From Hyphomicrobiales bacterium (GTDB lineage: Bacteria > Pseudomonadota > Alphaproteobacteria > Rhizobiales > Aestuariivirgaceae): a DNA stretch of 37,858 nucleotides. The notes beneath the pieces are model-generated. The model searched no databases, was not told the DNA's origin, and saw only the letters and a program-made list of their open reading frames with translations. The position numbers and the translations under genes are program-made. The stretch's first letter is position 1; each line of letters starts with the position of its first letter. Where the stretch lies: NCBI GenBank assembly GCA_016793355.1, contig JAEUMG010000043.1, positions 1 through 37,858 of the forward strand. The letters run 5' to 3'. Shown here one piece after another: positions 15,764 to 24,082 of this stretch.

Positions 15764-16419
15764 TCGACAACCTTGTAGTGACGGTGAATCCAGTCGACGA
15801 TCTTTGCCTGCGGGTAGCCCATCAGCCAGTAGATCACGGCCATGGCGGTCAGCACTTCCAGAATGCGATAGGTCTCAGATCGGATCTTGAGAGAGACGTA
15901 AGAGAGATCGGAAACCGAGATGATGGAGACCAGAGAAGTATCCTTGAACAGCGACACCCAGGTCGTGGCAAGTGCCGGCAGCACGCGCATCACGGCCTGC
16001 GGCAGGACGATGTGCCACATGATTTGCACATCCGACATGCCGATTGCCTTGCCGGCATTCCATTGGCCTTTGCGGATTGAAAGGATACCGGCCCGGAATG
16101 TTTCCGAATTGAATGACGAGATATTGCAGGTGAGACCCAAAATCGCGGTCGTCAACTGCGAGAACTGCATGTCGAAATAGGCGGGCAATACGTAATAGGC
16201 CCAGTAGATCTGCAGAATGAGCGGAGTAGCGCGGAAAAATTCGACGAAGGTGGCGGCTGCAAAAGACACAACCTTGAAGGGCGACATGCGCAGGAAAGCG
16301 AGTATCAAGCCTCCCGGGATGGCGAGCGCCATGGTGACGACCGCCAGCCATACAGTCATCCACGCGCCCTCGGCAAAACGTGGCAGATTGGTCCAGATGA
16401 CGCTCCAGTCAAAAGTCAT
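15760..16419 (-). CDS. amino-acid-type ABC transporter permease (second of pair)
   Basis: A 219-residue inner-membrane protein of the HisM/GlnP family with about five helices. The EAA loop that contacts the ATPase is GQWNAGKAIGMSDVQIM followed by WHIVLPQAVMRVLP at about residues 120-155. An earlier FFRATPLILQIYW segment is also typical. It overlaps both neighbours by four bases (ATGA type), so translation is coupled within the operon. It pairs with the permease encoded just upstream to form the heterodimeric channel. Confidence 0.93.
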   Translation of the reverse strand: MTFDWSVIWTNLPRFAEGAWMTVWLAVVTMALAIPGGLILAFLRMSPFKVVSFAAATFVEFFRATPLILQIYWAYYVLPAYFDMQFSQLTTAILGLTCNISSFNSETFRAGILSIRKGQWNAGKAIGMSDVQIMWHIVLPQAVMRVLPALATTWVSLFKDTSLVSIISVSDLSYVSLKIRSETYRILEVLTAMAVIYWLMGYPQAKIVDWIHRHYKVVE

Positions 16420-17084
16420 GAGGAACCCAGATGCGCGACTCTGCGATAGATCCAGTCGACGCCGCGCGCCACTGGAAAGCAGAGCAGGAAATAAACGATC
16501 ATTGCCGCAGTATAGAGTTCGAACGGCCGATAGGTGTTTCCGGCGACGACTTGTGTCTGCCGCAGGAGTTCCGGGACAGCGATGACGGATGCGATGGCAC
16601 TGTCCTTGATCGCAAACACGAAGAGCGAGCCGAGCGACGGCAGCATGCGGATGAGCGCCTGTGGAAGAATGATGGTCCGTATCGCCTGGGTGTGACTCAT
16701 GCCGAGCGCCAGCGCGGCGGCCATTTGGCCGCGTCTGACCGATGTCAGCCCGGCGCGGATCGTTTCCGCCATATAGGCCCCGAGGTGAAGCCCGAGCCCG
16801 ACGATGGCGGCGCTTGTCACGTCGACGGAAGCACCGATGACGAGCGGAAAGGCAAAATAGATCCAGATGAGGATGACGAGGAGGGGGATCGACCGCATAG
16901 TGTCGACATAGAAACCGAGCACGATGTCGAAGAAGCGCCCGCCATAGGTTCGAAGCGCGCCGACAACAACGCCTAGGACAAAGCCGAGCAGCATCGACAT
17001 GGCACTGATGAATACTGTCAGCGCGACGGCCTTGAGCAGGAAAGGCCAGCTATTCGCAAATGGTGAAAGGTCAATCGCCATCAA
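16416..17084 (-). CDS. amino-acid-type ABC transporter permease (first of pair)
   Basis: A 222-residue inner-membrane protein of the HisM/GlnP family. The motifs are TMRSIPLLVILIWIYFAFP and the EAA loop GQMAAALALGMSHTQAI followed by RTIILPQALIRMLP. The start is ATG 17084 or the adjacent ATG 17081. It lies 87 bases after the binding protein gene in transcription order. It has the same layout as its partner permease, so the importer is of the two-permease type found for histidine, lysine/arginine/ornithine and opines. The ligand cannot be read from the permeases. Confidence 0.93.
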   Translation of the reverse strand: MMAIDLSPFANSWPFLLKAVALTVFISAMSMLLGFVLGVVVGALRTYGGRFFDIVLGFYVDTMRSIPLLVILIWIYFAFPLVIGASVDVTSAAIVGLGLHLGAYMAETIRAGLTSVRRGQMAAALALGMSHTQAIRTIILPQALIRMLPSLGSLFVFAIKDSAIASVIAVPELLRQTQVVAGNTYRPFELYTAAMIVYFLLCFPVARGVDWIYRRVAHLGSS

Positions 17085-17171
17085 ACCGCATCGTGTTCTA
17101 AACCGGCGGCCGTGAAAATTTCGGGTGAGGGAGCAAGATCGCCCGCCTCACCCGGATGACTCCCAGGGGCC

Positions 17172-18011
17172 TTACTGGCCCTTCATGATTCTCACTTCCT
17201 CGGCGGTAACCTTGTCCTTGATCTCGTCATAGACGGCCTGCAGCCAGTCGCGAAACACGGGATCCTTCTTGTCGACGGCGAGGCCGACGTCGGTGCCCAT
17301 TTCCTGACTGCGCAGGCATTCATCACCCGGCGGGAATACCGTCAGGCCTGGTACCTTCTGAGCAAGCTGGGGCCAAGCAACATTGTCGATCGGCGCAATG
17401 TCGGCGCGTTTGGCCATGATCTCCTCGATCGGTGCGTTCGCGCCCGAGCCGGCAACACCCTTCAGGACGGCTTTGGGAAAGCGCGTGGGCGCCCAAGTCT
17501 CCGGCGGCGTGCCGGTGAAATAGGCGATGGTGATTTCGGGCGAGTTCAGATCGTCGACGCTTTTCAGGTCCTTGATCTTGGGATTGTCTGCCAGTCCGAA
17601 GAAGCACAGGCTCGACACCGAGTAGACGATGAAGTCGACGACTTCCTGACGCTTCGGCGTGACCGCGAGAGGCGCGATAGAGATGTCGGCTTCCCCTGTC
17701 GCGAGGATCGGGACCTTGGTCTCGTGGCTCACCGGTACGATCTCAAGCTTCACACCGAGACGGTTGGCATATTCGTTGGCGAGCATCCAGGCTGGTCCTG
17801 AGAATTGGTCGCCGCTGCCCGTTGTATTCTCCGGCAGCCAGGGGAACTCGCCGATCGCGGCTGCCTTAAGGGTACCACGCTCCTTAATGGCGTCGATTTT
17901 GGCGCTCTGGCCAGGCGCCGGCACATCGGCTCCTGCCGCCATTGCCCCACTAGCGCCAAATGAGAGCAGCGCCGAGAGCGCAGCCGTAAGAATGAAGTTT
18001 CGCCTTTGCAT
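17172..18011 (-). CDS. ABC transporter periplasmic substrate-binding protein (family 3)
   Basis: A 279-residue exported binding protein, first gene of the operon. The N-terminus MQRRNFILTAALSALLSFGASGAMA has a twin-arginine-like RRNFIL and a normal signal peptide core, cleaved near AMAAG. The mature protein shows the family 3 pattern: IKERGTLKAAAIGEFPW at the start, LGVKLEIVPVSHETKVPILATGEADISIAPLAVTPKR, then lobe 2. ATG 18011 is chosen because AGGGAGG sits about nine bases upstream; the in-frame extension to 18056 overlaps the leader. The ligand is unknown; the enolase-family enzyme in the operon suggests a carboxylate, perhaps an amino acid derivative. Confidence 0.92.
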   Translation of the reverse strand: MQRRNFILTAALSALLSFGASGAMAAGADVPAPGQSAKIDAIKERGTLKAAAIGEFPWLPENTTGSGDQFSGPAWMLANEYANRLGVKLEIVPVSHETKVPILATGEADISIAPLAVTPKRQEVVDFIVYSVSSLCFFGLADNPKIKDLKSVDDLNSPEITIAYFTGTPPETWAPTRFPKAVLKGVAGSGANAPIEEIMAKRADIAPIDNVAWPQLAQKVPGLTVFPPGDECLRSQEMGTDVGLAVDKKDPVFRDWLQAVYDEIKDKVTAEEVRIMKGQ

Positions 18012-18096
18012 GATGATTTTTCCTCCCTGGGACGATTTCGTCGCATCCAGCATCATTTACGGCCAAGCAGATGGCCGTCAGGTACCGGCAAAGGTA

Positions 18097-18126
18097 CTTT
18101 TACCATCTTGTATGATTGTATACAAG
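18097..18126 (-). promoter_or_regulatory. candidate promoter with GntR-type palindromic operator for the ABC/enolase operon
   Basis: On the minus strand, TTGTAT (18120-18125), 17-base spacer, TAAAAG (18097-18102). The -35 box lies in the perfect palindrome TTGTATACAA (18116-18125), with a wider inverted pair CTTGTAT (18107-18113) and ATACAAG (18120-18126). Such TNGTATACNA palindromes are typical of FCD-type GntR regulators, whose gene is not in the window. Repression by blocking the -35 is the simplest reading. Confidence 0.5.
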
Positions 18127-18188
18127 TTGGTTTGAGGTGTTTACAGGCCGGATTTGGTGCGGGCCGTCGTTACGGCTAGACTAAACTC

Positions 18189-18356
18189 ATGCCGAAGCGC
18201 CTGTTCATCGCCACTGCCATCAGCGCAATGCTCGCTCTTACAGCGATAGCTGTATTTGGTATCTTTTCTCTCGAAAGGCCTGACAGTTCAGCGCCGCCTG
18301 CCCATGTCGAACAGGAGCCGTCGGCGCCAGCGCCTGAAGCCCCCGCCAATCCCTGA
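18189..18356 (+). CDS. 55-residue exported or membrane-anchored small protein
   Basis: Short frame from ATG 18189 to TGA 18354-18356, divergent from the transporter operon. The product has a basic start (MPKRLF), a hydrophobic segment (IATAISAMLALTAIAVFGIF) and a Pro/Ala/Glu-rich tail ending PEAPANP. This is the pattern of a small anchored periplasmic protein. There is no clear ribosome site, and a GCCGT-CGTT-ACGGC hairpin lies just upstream, so confidence is limited. No family recognised. Confidence 0.45.
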   Translation: MPKRLFIATAISAMLALTAIAVFGIFSLERPDSSAPPAHVEQEPSAPAPEAPANP

Positions 18357-18387
18357 ACCCCGGCTCGGGCTTATGGGCGCGAGGCGC

Positions 18388-18867
18388 TCAATTCCCCGCG
18401 AAACGGAGCCTCAGGCCCGCCACTCCTGCGGCCAGATTAAGCCCGGTCTGCCCCTGTACGCTGATGGGCTGAAGTGCAATCGACTTCTTGAAACCGCCGA
18501 CCAGCACATTTGCGCCCAGACCCACACCAACCGCCGCTTGGGCCGAAGCGCCCCCGTAATTGCCGGCAAGTGAGCCTGGCTTGAGCTTGCCGGGGGCAAA
18601 GACGAGCCACGTCATCTTGGCCCTGCGGGTCACGCCAATGTCGAGGCCGACGCGTGTAATGCGGCCCCGATAGGCCTCGCGGCGCCCGGATGTGGGTCGG
18701 AAGGTGCAGGTCATGTTTCGCCGAGATCCAAGCACCAGTCCGACGCCGCCTTCAACATTGCAGGTAAGCGTTCCAACACGGATGCCCGATCTTGCAAAGG
18801 CCGGGTCGCTGCCAAACCAGATCATGCCGACGAGTGCGACTGCGAGTCCGAATCTGAGAACGTTCAT
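18388..18867 (-). CDS. DUF992 domain-containing exported protein
   Basis: A 159-residue periplasmic protein of the DUF992 family, common in Hyphomicrobiales. The signal peptide (MNVLRFGLAVALVGMIWFG, cleavage near AFARS) is followed by the family core: RVGTLTCNVEGGVGLVLGS, a second cysteine in MTCTFRP, YRGRITRVGLDIGVT, and a glycine- and alanine-rich second half (GVGLGANVLVGGFKKSIALQP). The two cysteines probably form a disulfide. ATG 18867 has GGGAGG at good spacing; the in-frame extension to 18951 is not needed. Function unknown; small, abundant surface proteins are typical of the family. Confidence 0.92.
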   Translation of the reverse strand: MNVLRFGLAVALVGMIWFGSDPAFARSGIRVGTLTCNVEGGVGLVLGSRRNMTCTFRPTSGRREAYRGRITRVGLDIGVTRRAKMTWLVFAPGKLKPGSLAGNYGGASAQAAVGVGLGANVLVGGFKKSIALQPISVQGQTGLNLAAGVAGLRLRFAGN

Positions 18868-19020
18868 GAGGAAGCCTCCCGACGACAATTTAGACTTGTC
18901 CGTAAACGCTATGGTGGACTTCCAATATGCCATTCGCCCGGCCATGGTCAATTGAAGCTCGGCAATATGCCGTGGAGCATCCGGGCCATCTCAAGACGCC
19001 GTCGCCTGTCGCGACCAGCA

Positions 19021-20652
19021 TTATTCTCTCGGGGCGAGATGCCGCTTCAGCCGCTCGATATCATCCCCAGACCAGCCATGAACGTCTGTCACTGCCAGCC
19101 ACGCGTCGATGTAGTGTTCTGGCGCGAATACGTGTCCGAAGCCAGGCGGAGCGTTGGTTGCGAGCGCCGTGTCAAGGGCAATCTGGAGTGCCGTGACGAT
19201 CGGGTACCAGGTGAGCTCCGGCGAGACATCAGGACCGCGGGGATCGAGCCATTCCGGCCGCCTGTAGAAGTCGTGATAGTCGAAAAAGGTAATGGCGTCG
19301 CTCGCATACTGTAGATAAACGATTCGCATCGGGCCCCAGGGCGTTCCCGCGGGGACATTCGTGCCGTCCTGGTTCATGAAACGGACAAAGCGGCTATCGC
19401 TAACGGTCGGCAACCAGGCGGGCGACCCGGGATTGCGTGCATCCGTCAGAGAACGCCACAATCGGCTTGGATAGGGAGGGCCGCTCCACAACGCGCCATG
19501 ATATGGATCGCCGAGCACTTCGAACAATTCCGTTGACTGTTCCGAATTCATGGCGCCGAGACTGAGCCCATGCAGATAGAGGCGTGGGCGCCTGTCCTTC
19601 GGAAGAGCGGACCAGTATCCGTAAATTGCCGAGAAGAGCGCTCGCGCCGAATCGGCTCCGTAGTCCGGATCGACAAACAGCGTGAGAGGGCTCGAGAGAT
19701 AGGAGTACTGCATTGCTACGCTTGCGACATCGCCGCGCTGCAGATACTCGAGGCTGTCCAGAGCGGCAGGATCAACCCATCCCGTGCCGGTCGGGGTGAC
19801 GATCACAAGCATGGACCGGTCGAAACCGCCAACCCGCTTCAACTCCTCAAACGCAAGCCGTGCCCGCTCCTGCACATTCTCGGCGGATCGCAACCCGACA
19901 TAGACGCGAATGGGTTCCTTCGCCTCGCTAGCGAGGAATGCTTGAAGCTGATCAATCGTTGGGCCTGAAGCAATGAACTCCCGGCCTGCGCGGCCAAGCT
20001 CCTCCCAGGTTAATAGCGAACTGCTGCTCCCGGTCTTGCCAGCCGCGGGTTCTTCGCGCTCCGCCTCTATGAGCGCATCAAATTTCGCGAATGATGCATC
20101 AAGTGCATGCAGGGCGAAACGGAAGACGACACCATTGATCACCGACCAGAACAGTATGATCGCAGCGGCTATGCCGACGACCAGCGCCAGGCGACGTGGC
20201 ATGAGGCGATGAAGCTTGGCAGTAACGGCTCGCAGGACGAGTAGAAACAGCGTTCCCGCCGCGAAGAGCACGGCAAACGTGGCGGCGGCAATCAATCCAA
20301 CTTCAAGTGGGCCCGCCGTCGCAACCGGCTCCATCTTCATCAGCAAACGGATTGAATTCTGCCATTCCGCCGCCCTCCAAAGGAAGCCGATAGCCGTGAA
20401 TATGCATAGAAGGGCAGCCAGGATCTTCGGGATGCGCCATGCTCTACCGTGAAGACGCGGTAGCTCCAAATACTGCCACAGCCAGTCGATCCCGACACCC
20501 ACGGCGTAGCCCACGGCAAATGAGAGGCCGGATAGGCCGCCTTGAACGACAATTGTACGCGGCAAGAGGCTCGGCGTGAGGGATGCGGCGAAGAAGAGTG
20601 TCCCGAGGAGGATTCCGAGAGTTGAAAAGGATTGCCAGAACCTGATGAGCAA
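19021..20652 (-). CDS. membrane-anchored alpha/beta hydrolase family protein
   Basis: A 543-residue protein with two parts: an N-terminal membrane region of about four to five helices (residues 1 to about 180, containing SLTPSLLPR and GYAVGVGIDWLW) and a C-terminal alpha/beta hydrolase domain with GLSLGAMNS as nucleophile elbow (Ser). This matches the Abhydrolase_9_N plus Abhydrolase_9 architecture; enzymatic substrate unknown. The frame can be read back to 20739, but those codons run through the 3' end of tRNA-Gly (giving the telltale WVRFPSPA), so the start is placed at TTG 20652, which has GAGG seven bases upstream and yields LIRFWQSFSTLGILLG. It could be co-transcribed with the tRNA. Confidence 0.85.
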   Translation of the reverse strand: MLIRFWQSFSTLGILLGTLFFAASLTPSLLPRTIVVQGGLSGLSFAVGYAVGVGIDWLWQYLELPRLHGRAWRIPKILAALLCIFTAIGFLWRAAEWQNSIRLLMKMEPVATAGPLEVGLIAAATFAVLFAAGTLFLLVLRAVTAKLHRLMPRRLALVVGIAAAIILFWSVINGVVFRFALHALDASFAKFDALIEAEREEPAAGKTGSSSSLLTWEELGRAGREFIASGPTIDQLQAFLASEAKEPIRVYVGLRSAENVQERARLAFEELKRVGGFDRSMLVIVTPTGTGWVDPAALDSLEYLQRGDVASVAMQYSYLSSPLTLFVDPDYGADSARALFSAIYGYWSALPKDRRPRLYLHGLSLGAMNSEQSTELFEVLGDPYHGALWSGPPYPSRLWRSLTDARNPGSPAWLPTVSDSRFVRFMNQDGTNVPAGTPWGPMRIVYLQYASDAITFFDYHDFYRRPEWLDPRGPDVSPELTWYPIVTALQIALDTALATNAPPGFGHVFAPEHYIDAWLAVTDVHGWSGDDIERLKRHLAPRE

Positions 20653-20706
20653 AATATGCCTCGCTCGTCCGACAATCCTCGGAGACCGGCAGAGAATGCC
20701 GTGAAT

Positions 20707-20781
20707 TGGAGCGGGCGATGGGAATCGAACCCACGACATACAGCTTGGGAAGCTGTCGTTCTACCACTGAACTACGCCCGC
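20707..20781 (-). tRNA. tRNA-Gly (anticodon CCC), CCA encoded
   Basis: Folded by eye on the minus strand: acceptor GCGGGCG/CGCCCGC, D arm GTTC...GAAC, anticodon stem ACAGC/GCTGT with loop TTCCCAA (anticodon CCC), T arm GTGGG-TTCGATT-CCCAT, discriminator T, then genomic CCA at 20709-20707. All stems pair. It reads GGG codons. Confidence 0.95.
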
Positions 20782-20790
20782 GCCGTGAGC

Positions 20791-20820
20791 ATGGTAATCG
20801 CGTTGAGGGGCCTGCGTAAA
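20791..20820 (-). promoter_or_regulatory. possible promoter of tRNA-Gly
   Basis: On the minus strand, TTTACG (20820-20815), 18-base spacer, TACCAT (20796-20791), placing transcription start near 20784, just before the mature 5' end at 20781. The match is only fair. Confidence 0.28.
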
Positions 20821-20825
20821 GTGGC

Positions 20826-21299
20826 TCACCTGGCGATATTCAAACCCATGACGATTTCGTCATCGACCGGCTTGGCGCCGAACGACAGATAGAAGGCGAT
20901 GGCCGGCGGGTTCATGTTCCACACCGTCCAGTCCATCCGCGCGCAGCCGCGCTCCAGCGCGATCCGGCGGGCGTGCCTCATCAACGCAAGGCCAACCTTG
21001 TGACGCCGCCATTTCGCGCGAACGAAGAGATCCGAGATGACGAGAGTTCCACGCCGGACATTGGCATTGAAGCCAAAATGGTAGAGGAGATAGCCGCAGG
21101 CGTCCTCCGCGTCTTCGGCGATCAGGCCCGTCACGAAGCCCCGCCGTCCGAAGCCCGCACGCTCAAGATCGGCGCGCGCCGCGGAACGCTTAAGAATGCG
21201 CCGCCTGCGACCCTCCATTGCGGCGAAATGCCGGTCGAACTCCTCCATCATCGTGGCAATGGCACTGGCATCCCCGCGCCGGATCGCTCTGACTTTCAC
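20826..21299 (-). CDS. GNAT family N-acetyltransferase
   Basis: A 157-residue acetyl-CoA-dependent acetyltransferase. The acetyl-CoA loop is the segment RAKWRRHKVGLALMRHARRIA (about residues 94-114), preceded by ISDLFV and followed by AIAFYLSFGAKPV, the usual motif B end. The start is GTG at 21299 and overlaps the stop of the dCTP deaminase gene as GTGA, so the two are translationally coupled. The substrate is not evident; linkage to a nucleotide enzyme does not itself define it. Confidence 0.88.
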   Translation of the reverse strand: MKVRAIRRGDASAIATMMEEFDRHFAAMEGRRRRILKRSAARADLERAGFGRRGFVTGLIAEDAEDACGYLLYHFGFNANVRRGTLVISDLFVRAKWRRHKVGLALMRHARRIALERGCARMDWTVWNMNPPAIAFYLSFGAKPVDDEIVMGLNIAR

Positions 21300-22420
21300 G
21301 GGCTATAGGGCCTGAAATGCTTTGAGAGCTTGAGCCCCTGACGCTGGTAGTTTGAACCGATGCCTTGGCCATAGACCTGCTCGGGCGGCTCGGTCAGAGG
21401 TTCATAGATCAGGCGACCGATGATCTGGCCGTCTTCCAGAATGAACGGAACGTCATGGGAGCGCACTTCGAGGACGGCGCGCGCGCCTTCGCCACCGCCC
21501 GTATGATGACCGAAGCCAGGATCGAAGAAACCGGCATAATGGACGCGGAATTCGCCAACCAGGGGATTGAACGGTACCATCTCCGCAGCATGAGTTGGCG
21601 GGACGCGTACGGCTTCCTTCGAGGCGAGAATGTAAAATTGTCCGGGATCGAGGATGAGCGATCCGCGCTGGCCAATCGGCTCCCAGAAATCGAGTACCTC
21701 CAATGCACCGATACGGTCGACATCGACGAGGCCGGCATGACGCTTGGCGCGGAAGCCGACCGGACCGCCAGCAACATCGCCCGAGAGGTCGACGGAGAGC
21801 GCAATACCGCGGTCGATATTCGCCTCGCGCGCCGAAATCAAACCTTCATCGGCATGAAGCCGCGCGATGATTTCGTCGGACTGGGCCTGCGCGCCGCGGC
21901 GGAATCGCATCTGGGAAAGCCGAGAACCGGTGCGGACCAGAACCGGGAAAGTGCGCGGGCTGATCTCGGCATAGAGGGGCCCCTCGTAACCCGGCGGCAC
22001 GTTGTCGAACTCGCGCGAGCGATCGGCAATGATGCGCGTGAAAATATCGAGCCGGCCGGTTGAGCTCTTGGGGTTGGCCAAAGCCGCGATGTCTTGTGGC
22101 AATTTGAGCGACTCGAGCAGCGGAACGATATAGACGCATCCGGTCTCGAGGACCGCGCCATCGCTTAGTGGAATTCGGTGTAGTGAGAGCCGGTCGAGCC
22201 GCTGCGCGACAGTCTGGGTAGGGCCGGGCAGGAAGGAAGCCCTGACCCGGTAAGCCCATTCGCCGAGCCGCAAATCGAGACTGGCGGGTTGGATTTGATT
22301 TTCGTCGAGCGGCCGCTCCAGACGCACCAGTCCAGACTCGCAGCCCCGCGCGATGGCGTGAGCCGGCAGAATTCCTGTGCCGCCAGTCTGGGTTGCGGCC
22401 CCGGTCAGAGGCTTGTTCAT
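21296..22420 (-). CDS. dcd: 2'-deoxycytidine 5'-triphosphate deaminase, long form
   Basis: A 374-residue protein of the long alphaproteobacterial Dcd family, about twice the length of the E. coli enzyme. The first half has IQPASLDLRLGEWAYRVRA and the second has GQFYILASKEAVRVPPTHAAEMVPFNPLVGEFRVHYAGFFDPGFGH, a complete dUTPase/Dcd-like strand order; ANPKSSTGRLDIFTRI in the first half is the active-site-like Dcd motif. Deamination of dCTP to dUTP supports dTTP synthesis. ATG 22420 is the family start. It is divergent from apaG with an 86-base gap and coupled to a GNAT gene downstream. Confidence 0.9.
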   Translation of the reverse strand: MNKPLTGAATQTGGTGILPAHAIARGCESGLVRLERPLDENQIQPASLDLRLGEWAYRVRASFLPGPTQTVAQRLDRLSLHRIPLSDGAVLETGCVYIVPLLESLKLPQDIAALANPKSSTGRLDIFTRIIADRSREFDNVPPGYEGPLYAEISPRTFPVLVRTGSRLSQMRFRRGAQAQSDEIIARLHADEGLISAREANIDRGIALSVDLSGDVAGGPVGFRAKRHAGLVDVDRIGALEVLDFWEPIGQRGSLILDPGQFYILASKEAVRVPPTHAAEMVPFNPLVGEFRVHYAGFFDPGFGHHTGGGEGARAVLEVRSHDVPFILEDGQIIGRLIYEPLTEPPEQVYGQGIGSNYQRQGLKLSKHFRPYSP

Positions 22421-22506
22421 GGCTCTATTGGGAGAATTCCCGCCAGTGACGCAAGCGAAATTGGCGAGCCAGTGGAAAACCCGCAGCGTTCCGGTAAAAT
22501 GAAAAG

Positions 22507-22899
22507 ATGTATGAATGCACGACCGCCAATATCCGTATCATTGTGAAGCCACATTTCCTCGAAGGCCAGTCCCGGCCGGACGAGGGCCATTTCGTCTGGG
22601 CGTATACGATCAAGATCGAAAACCAGGGCCAGGAGACGGTGACACTGAGGTCGCGCTACTGGAAGATCACCGATGGTCGCGGACGCATCCAGGAAGTGCG
22701 GGGTGCCGGCGTAGTCGGGGAACAACCCACGCTCGCGCCGGGGCAGAGTTTTGAATACACCTCGGGTGCACCCTTGCCGACGCCCTCCGGCTTCATGACC
22801 GGGAGCTACCAGATGCAGGCGAGCGACGGCCGCCTGTTCAACGTCGACATTCCGGCCTTTTCACTCGACTCGCCCCACGCCCCGCGACAAATGCACTAG
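22507..22899 (+). CDS. apaG: ApaG protein
   Basis: A 130-residue ApaG-family protein, at the usual length. Motifs are FVWAYTIKIENQG, TLRSRYWKITDGRG, the glycine-rich RGAGVVGEQP (residues 65-74), LAPGQSFEYTSGAPLPTPSGFMTGSYQM and FNVDIPAFSLD. It is a single immunoglobulin-like domain linked to Co2+ tolerance and, in some species, to Mg2+ efflux and diadenosine tetraphosphate handling; the biochemical role is unsettled. ATG 22507 matches the family start. It stands divergent from dcd and just upstream of argE (22-base gap). Confidence 0.95.
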   Translation: MYECTTANIRIIVKPHFLEGQSRPDEGHFVWAYTIKIENQGQETVTLRSRYWKITDGRGRIQEVRGAGVVGEQPTLAPGQSFEYTSGAPLPTPSGFMTGSYQMQASDGRLFNVDIPAFSLDSPHAPRQMH

Positions 22900-22921
22900 C
22901 TGAACAGGCACAATTCCTCCC

Positions 22922-24082
22922 ATGAGCGGACAGACACTATCGACCCGCGAAATGCTTCAAAGGCTTGTCGCCTTCGACACGACGAGTCGCGATGGAAACA
23001 TACCGCTGATCGAATTCGTCGAGGCCTATCTCGATGGCTGGGGCATTCCGCATCTGCGTGTCGACTACGAGGCGGGGAAGAAAACAAACCTCTACGCAAC
23101 CATCGGGCCGAATGAGCCGGGTGGGATCGTGCTCTCCGGCCATACCGACGTCGTGCCCGTCGATGGGCAGCCCTGGTCCACCGACCCGTTCTCGGTCACC
23201 GAGCGCGATGGCAGGCTATATGGGCGTGGCACCTGCGATATGAAGGGCTTTATCGCGGTTGCACTGGCCATGGTGCCCGCCTTCCAGCAGCGATCTTTGC
23301 GCAGGCCCATTCACCTTGCGCTCTCATGCGACGAGGAAGTCGGCTGCCGCGGGGTCCGGCCGCTCGTTGCCTATATGCAGGAGCATCTGCCGAAGCCCAG
23401 CGTCGTGCTTGTCGGTGAGCCGACCCTCATGAAGGTCGTGAACGCACACAAGGGTGCCCACACATTCACGACCGAAGTGACGGGGCATGAGGCGCATTCG
23501 AGCTGCACCCATCTCGGCGTGAACGCGATCATGACCGCAGCCGAACTCATCACCGAGCTCAGTCGCGCGCGGCAAGACCTCATGAAGCGTGGTGACCGAT
23601 CGGGCCGCTTCGATCCACCCTACACGACGGTGCATGTGGGGCTCATCGAGGGCGGCACCGCCAAGAACATCATACCGCGCCACTGCTCGTTCACTTGGGA
23701 GACACGGCTCCTGCCCGGCGACGATCCTCACGAGGTACCTGAACGGTTCGCTGCGGCAGCCCGCGCGCTGGAACCCGAGATGAAGAAAATTTCATCCGAT
23801 GCGGGAATCAGAACGACTTATGTCAACAGCGTTCCGGGACTGGCGCCGAAAGAGGATTCGCTCGCCGAACGGCTCGCGCTGCACCTGGCGGAGGCGAACG
23901 GCCTCGAGGCCGTCTCCTATGCCACCGAGGCGGGCTTGTTTCAGCAGATCGGCATACCATCTGTGATCTGCGGACCCGGGTCGATCGAACAGGCTCACAA
24001 GCCGGACGAGTATGTAGAGGTTTCCGAGTTGAAGAAGTGTGAAAGCTTTATGCGGCGTTTGGCGGATTATTGCGCGGGATGA
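22922..24082 (+). CDS. argE: acetylornithine deacetylase
   Basis: A 386-residue cytoplasmic M20-family metallohydrolase that removes the acetyl group from N-acetylornithine in arginine synthesis. Zinc ligands and catalytic residues are visible: H74 and D76 (SGHTDVVP), D106 (GTCDMKGF), E138-E139 (SCDEEVG), and the late His in EQAHKPDEY. The dimerisation lid lies at about 175-290. ATG 22922 is the family start; the ribosome site is weak. It overlaps yccF by four bases. The separate argD-argF-hslO unit is 3 kb away on the other strand, so the region is an arginine gene neighbourhood. Relatives such as succinyl-diaminopimelate desuccinylase are less likely on length and motifs. Confidence 0.9.
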   Translation: MSGQTLSTREMLQRLVAFDTTSRDGNIPLIEFVEAYLDGWGIPHLRVDYEAGKKTNLYATIGPNEPGGIVLSGHTDVVPVDGQPWSTDPFSVTERDGRLYGRGTCDMKGFIAVALAMVPAFQQRSLRRPIHLALSCDEEVGCRGVRPLVAYMQEHLPKPSVVLVGEPTLMKVVNAHKGAHTFTTEVTGHEAHSSCTHLGVNAIMTAAELITELSRARQDLMKRGDRSGRFDPPYTTVHVGLIEGGTAKNIIPRHCSFTWETRLLPGDDPHEVPERFAAAARALEPEMKKISSDAGIRTTYVNSVPGLAPKEDSLAERLALHLAEANGLEAVSYATEAGLFQQIGIPSVICGPGSIEQAHKPDEYVEVSELKKCESFMRRLADYCAG

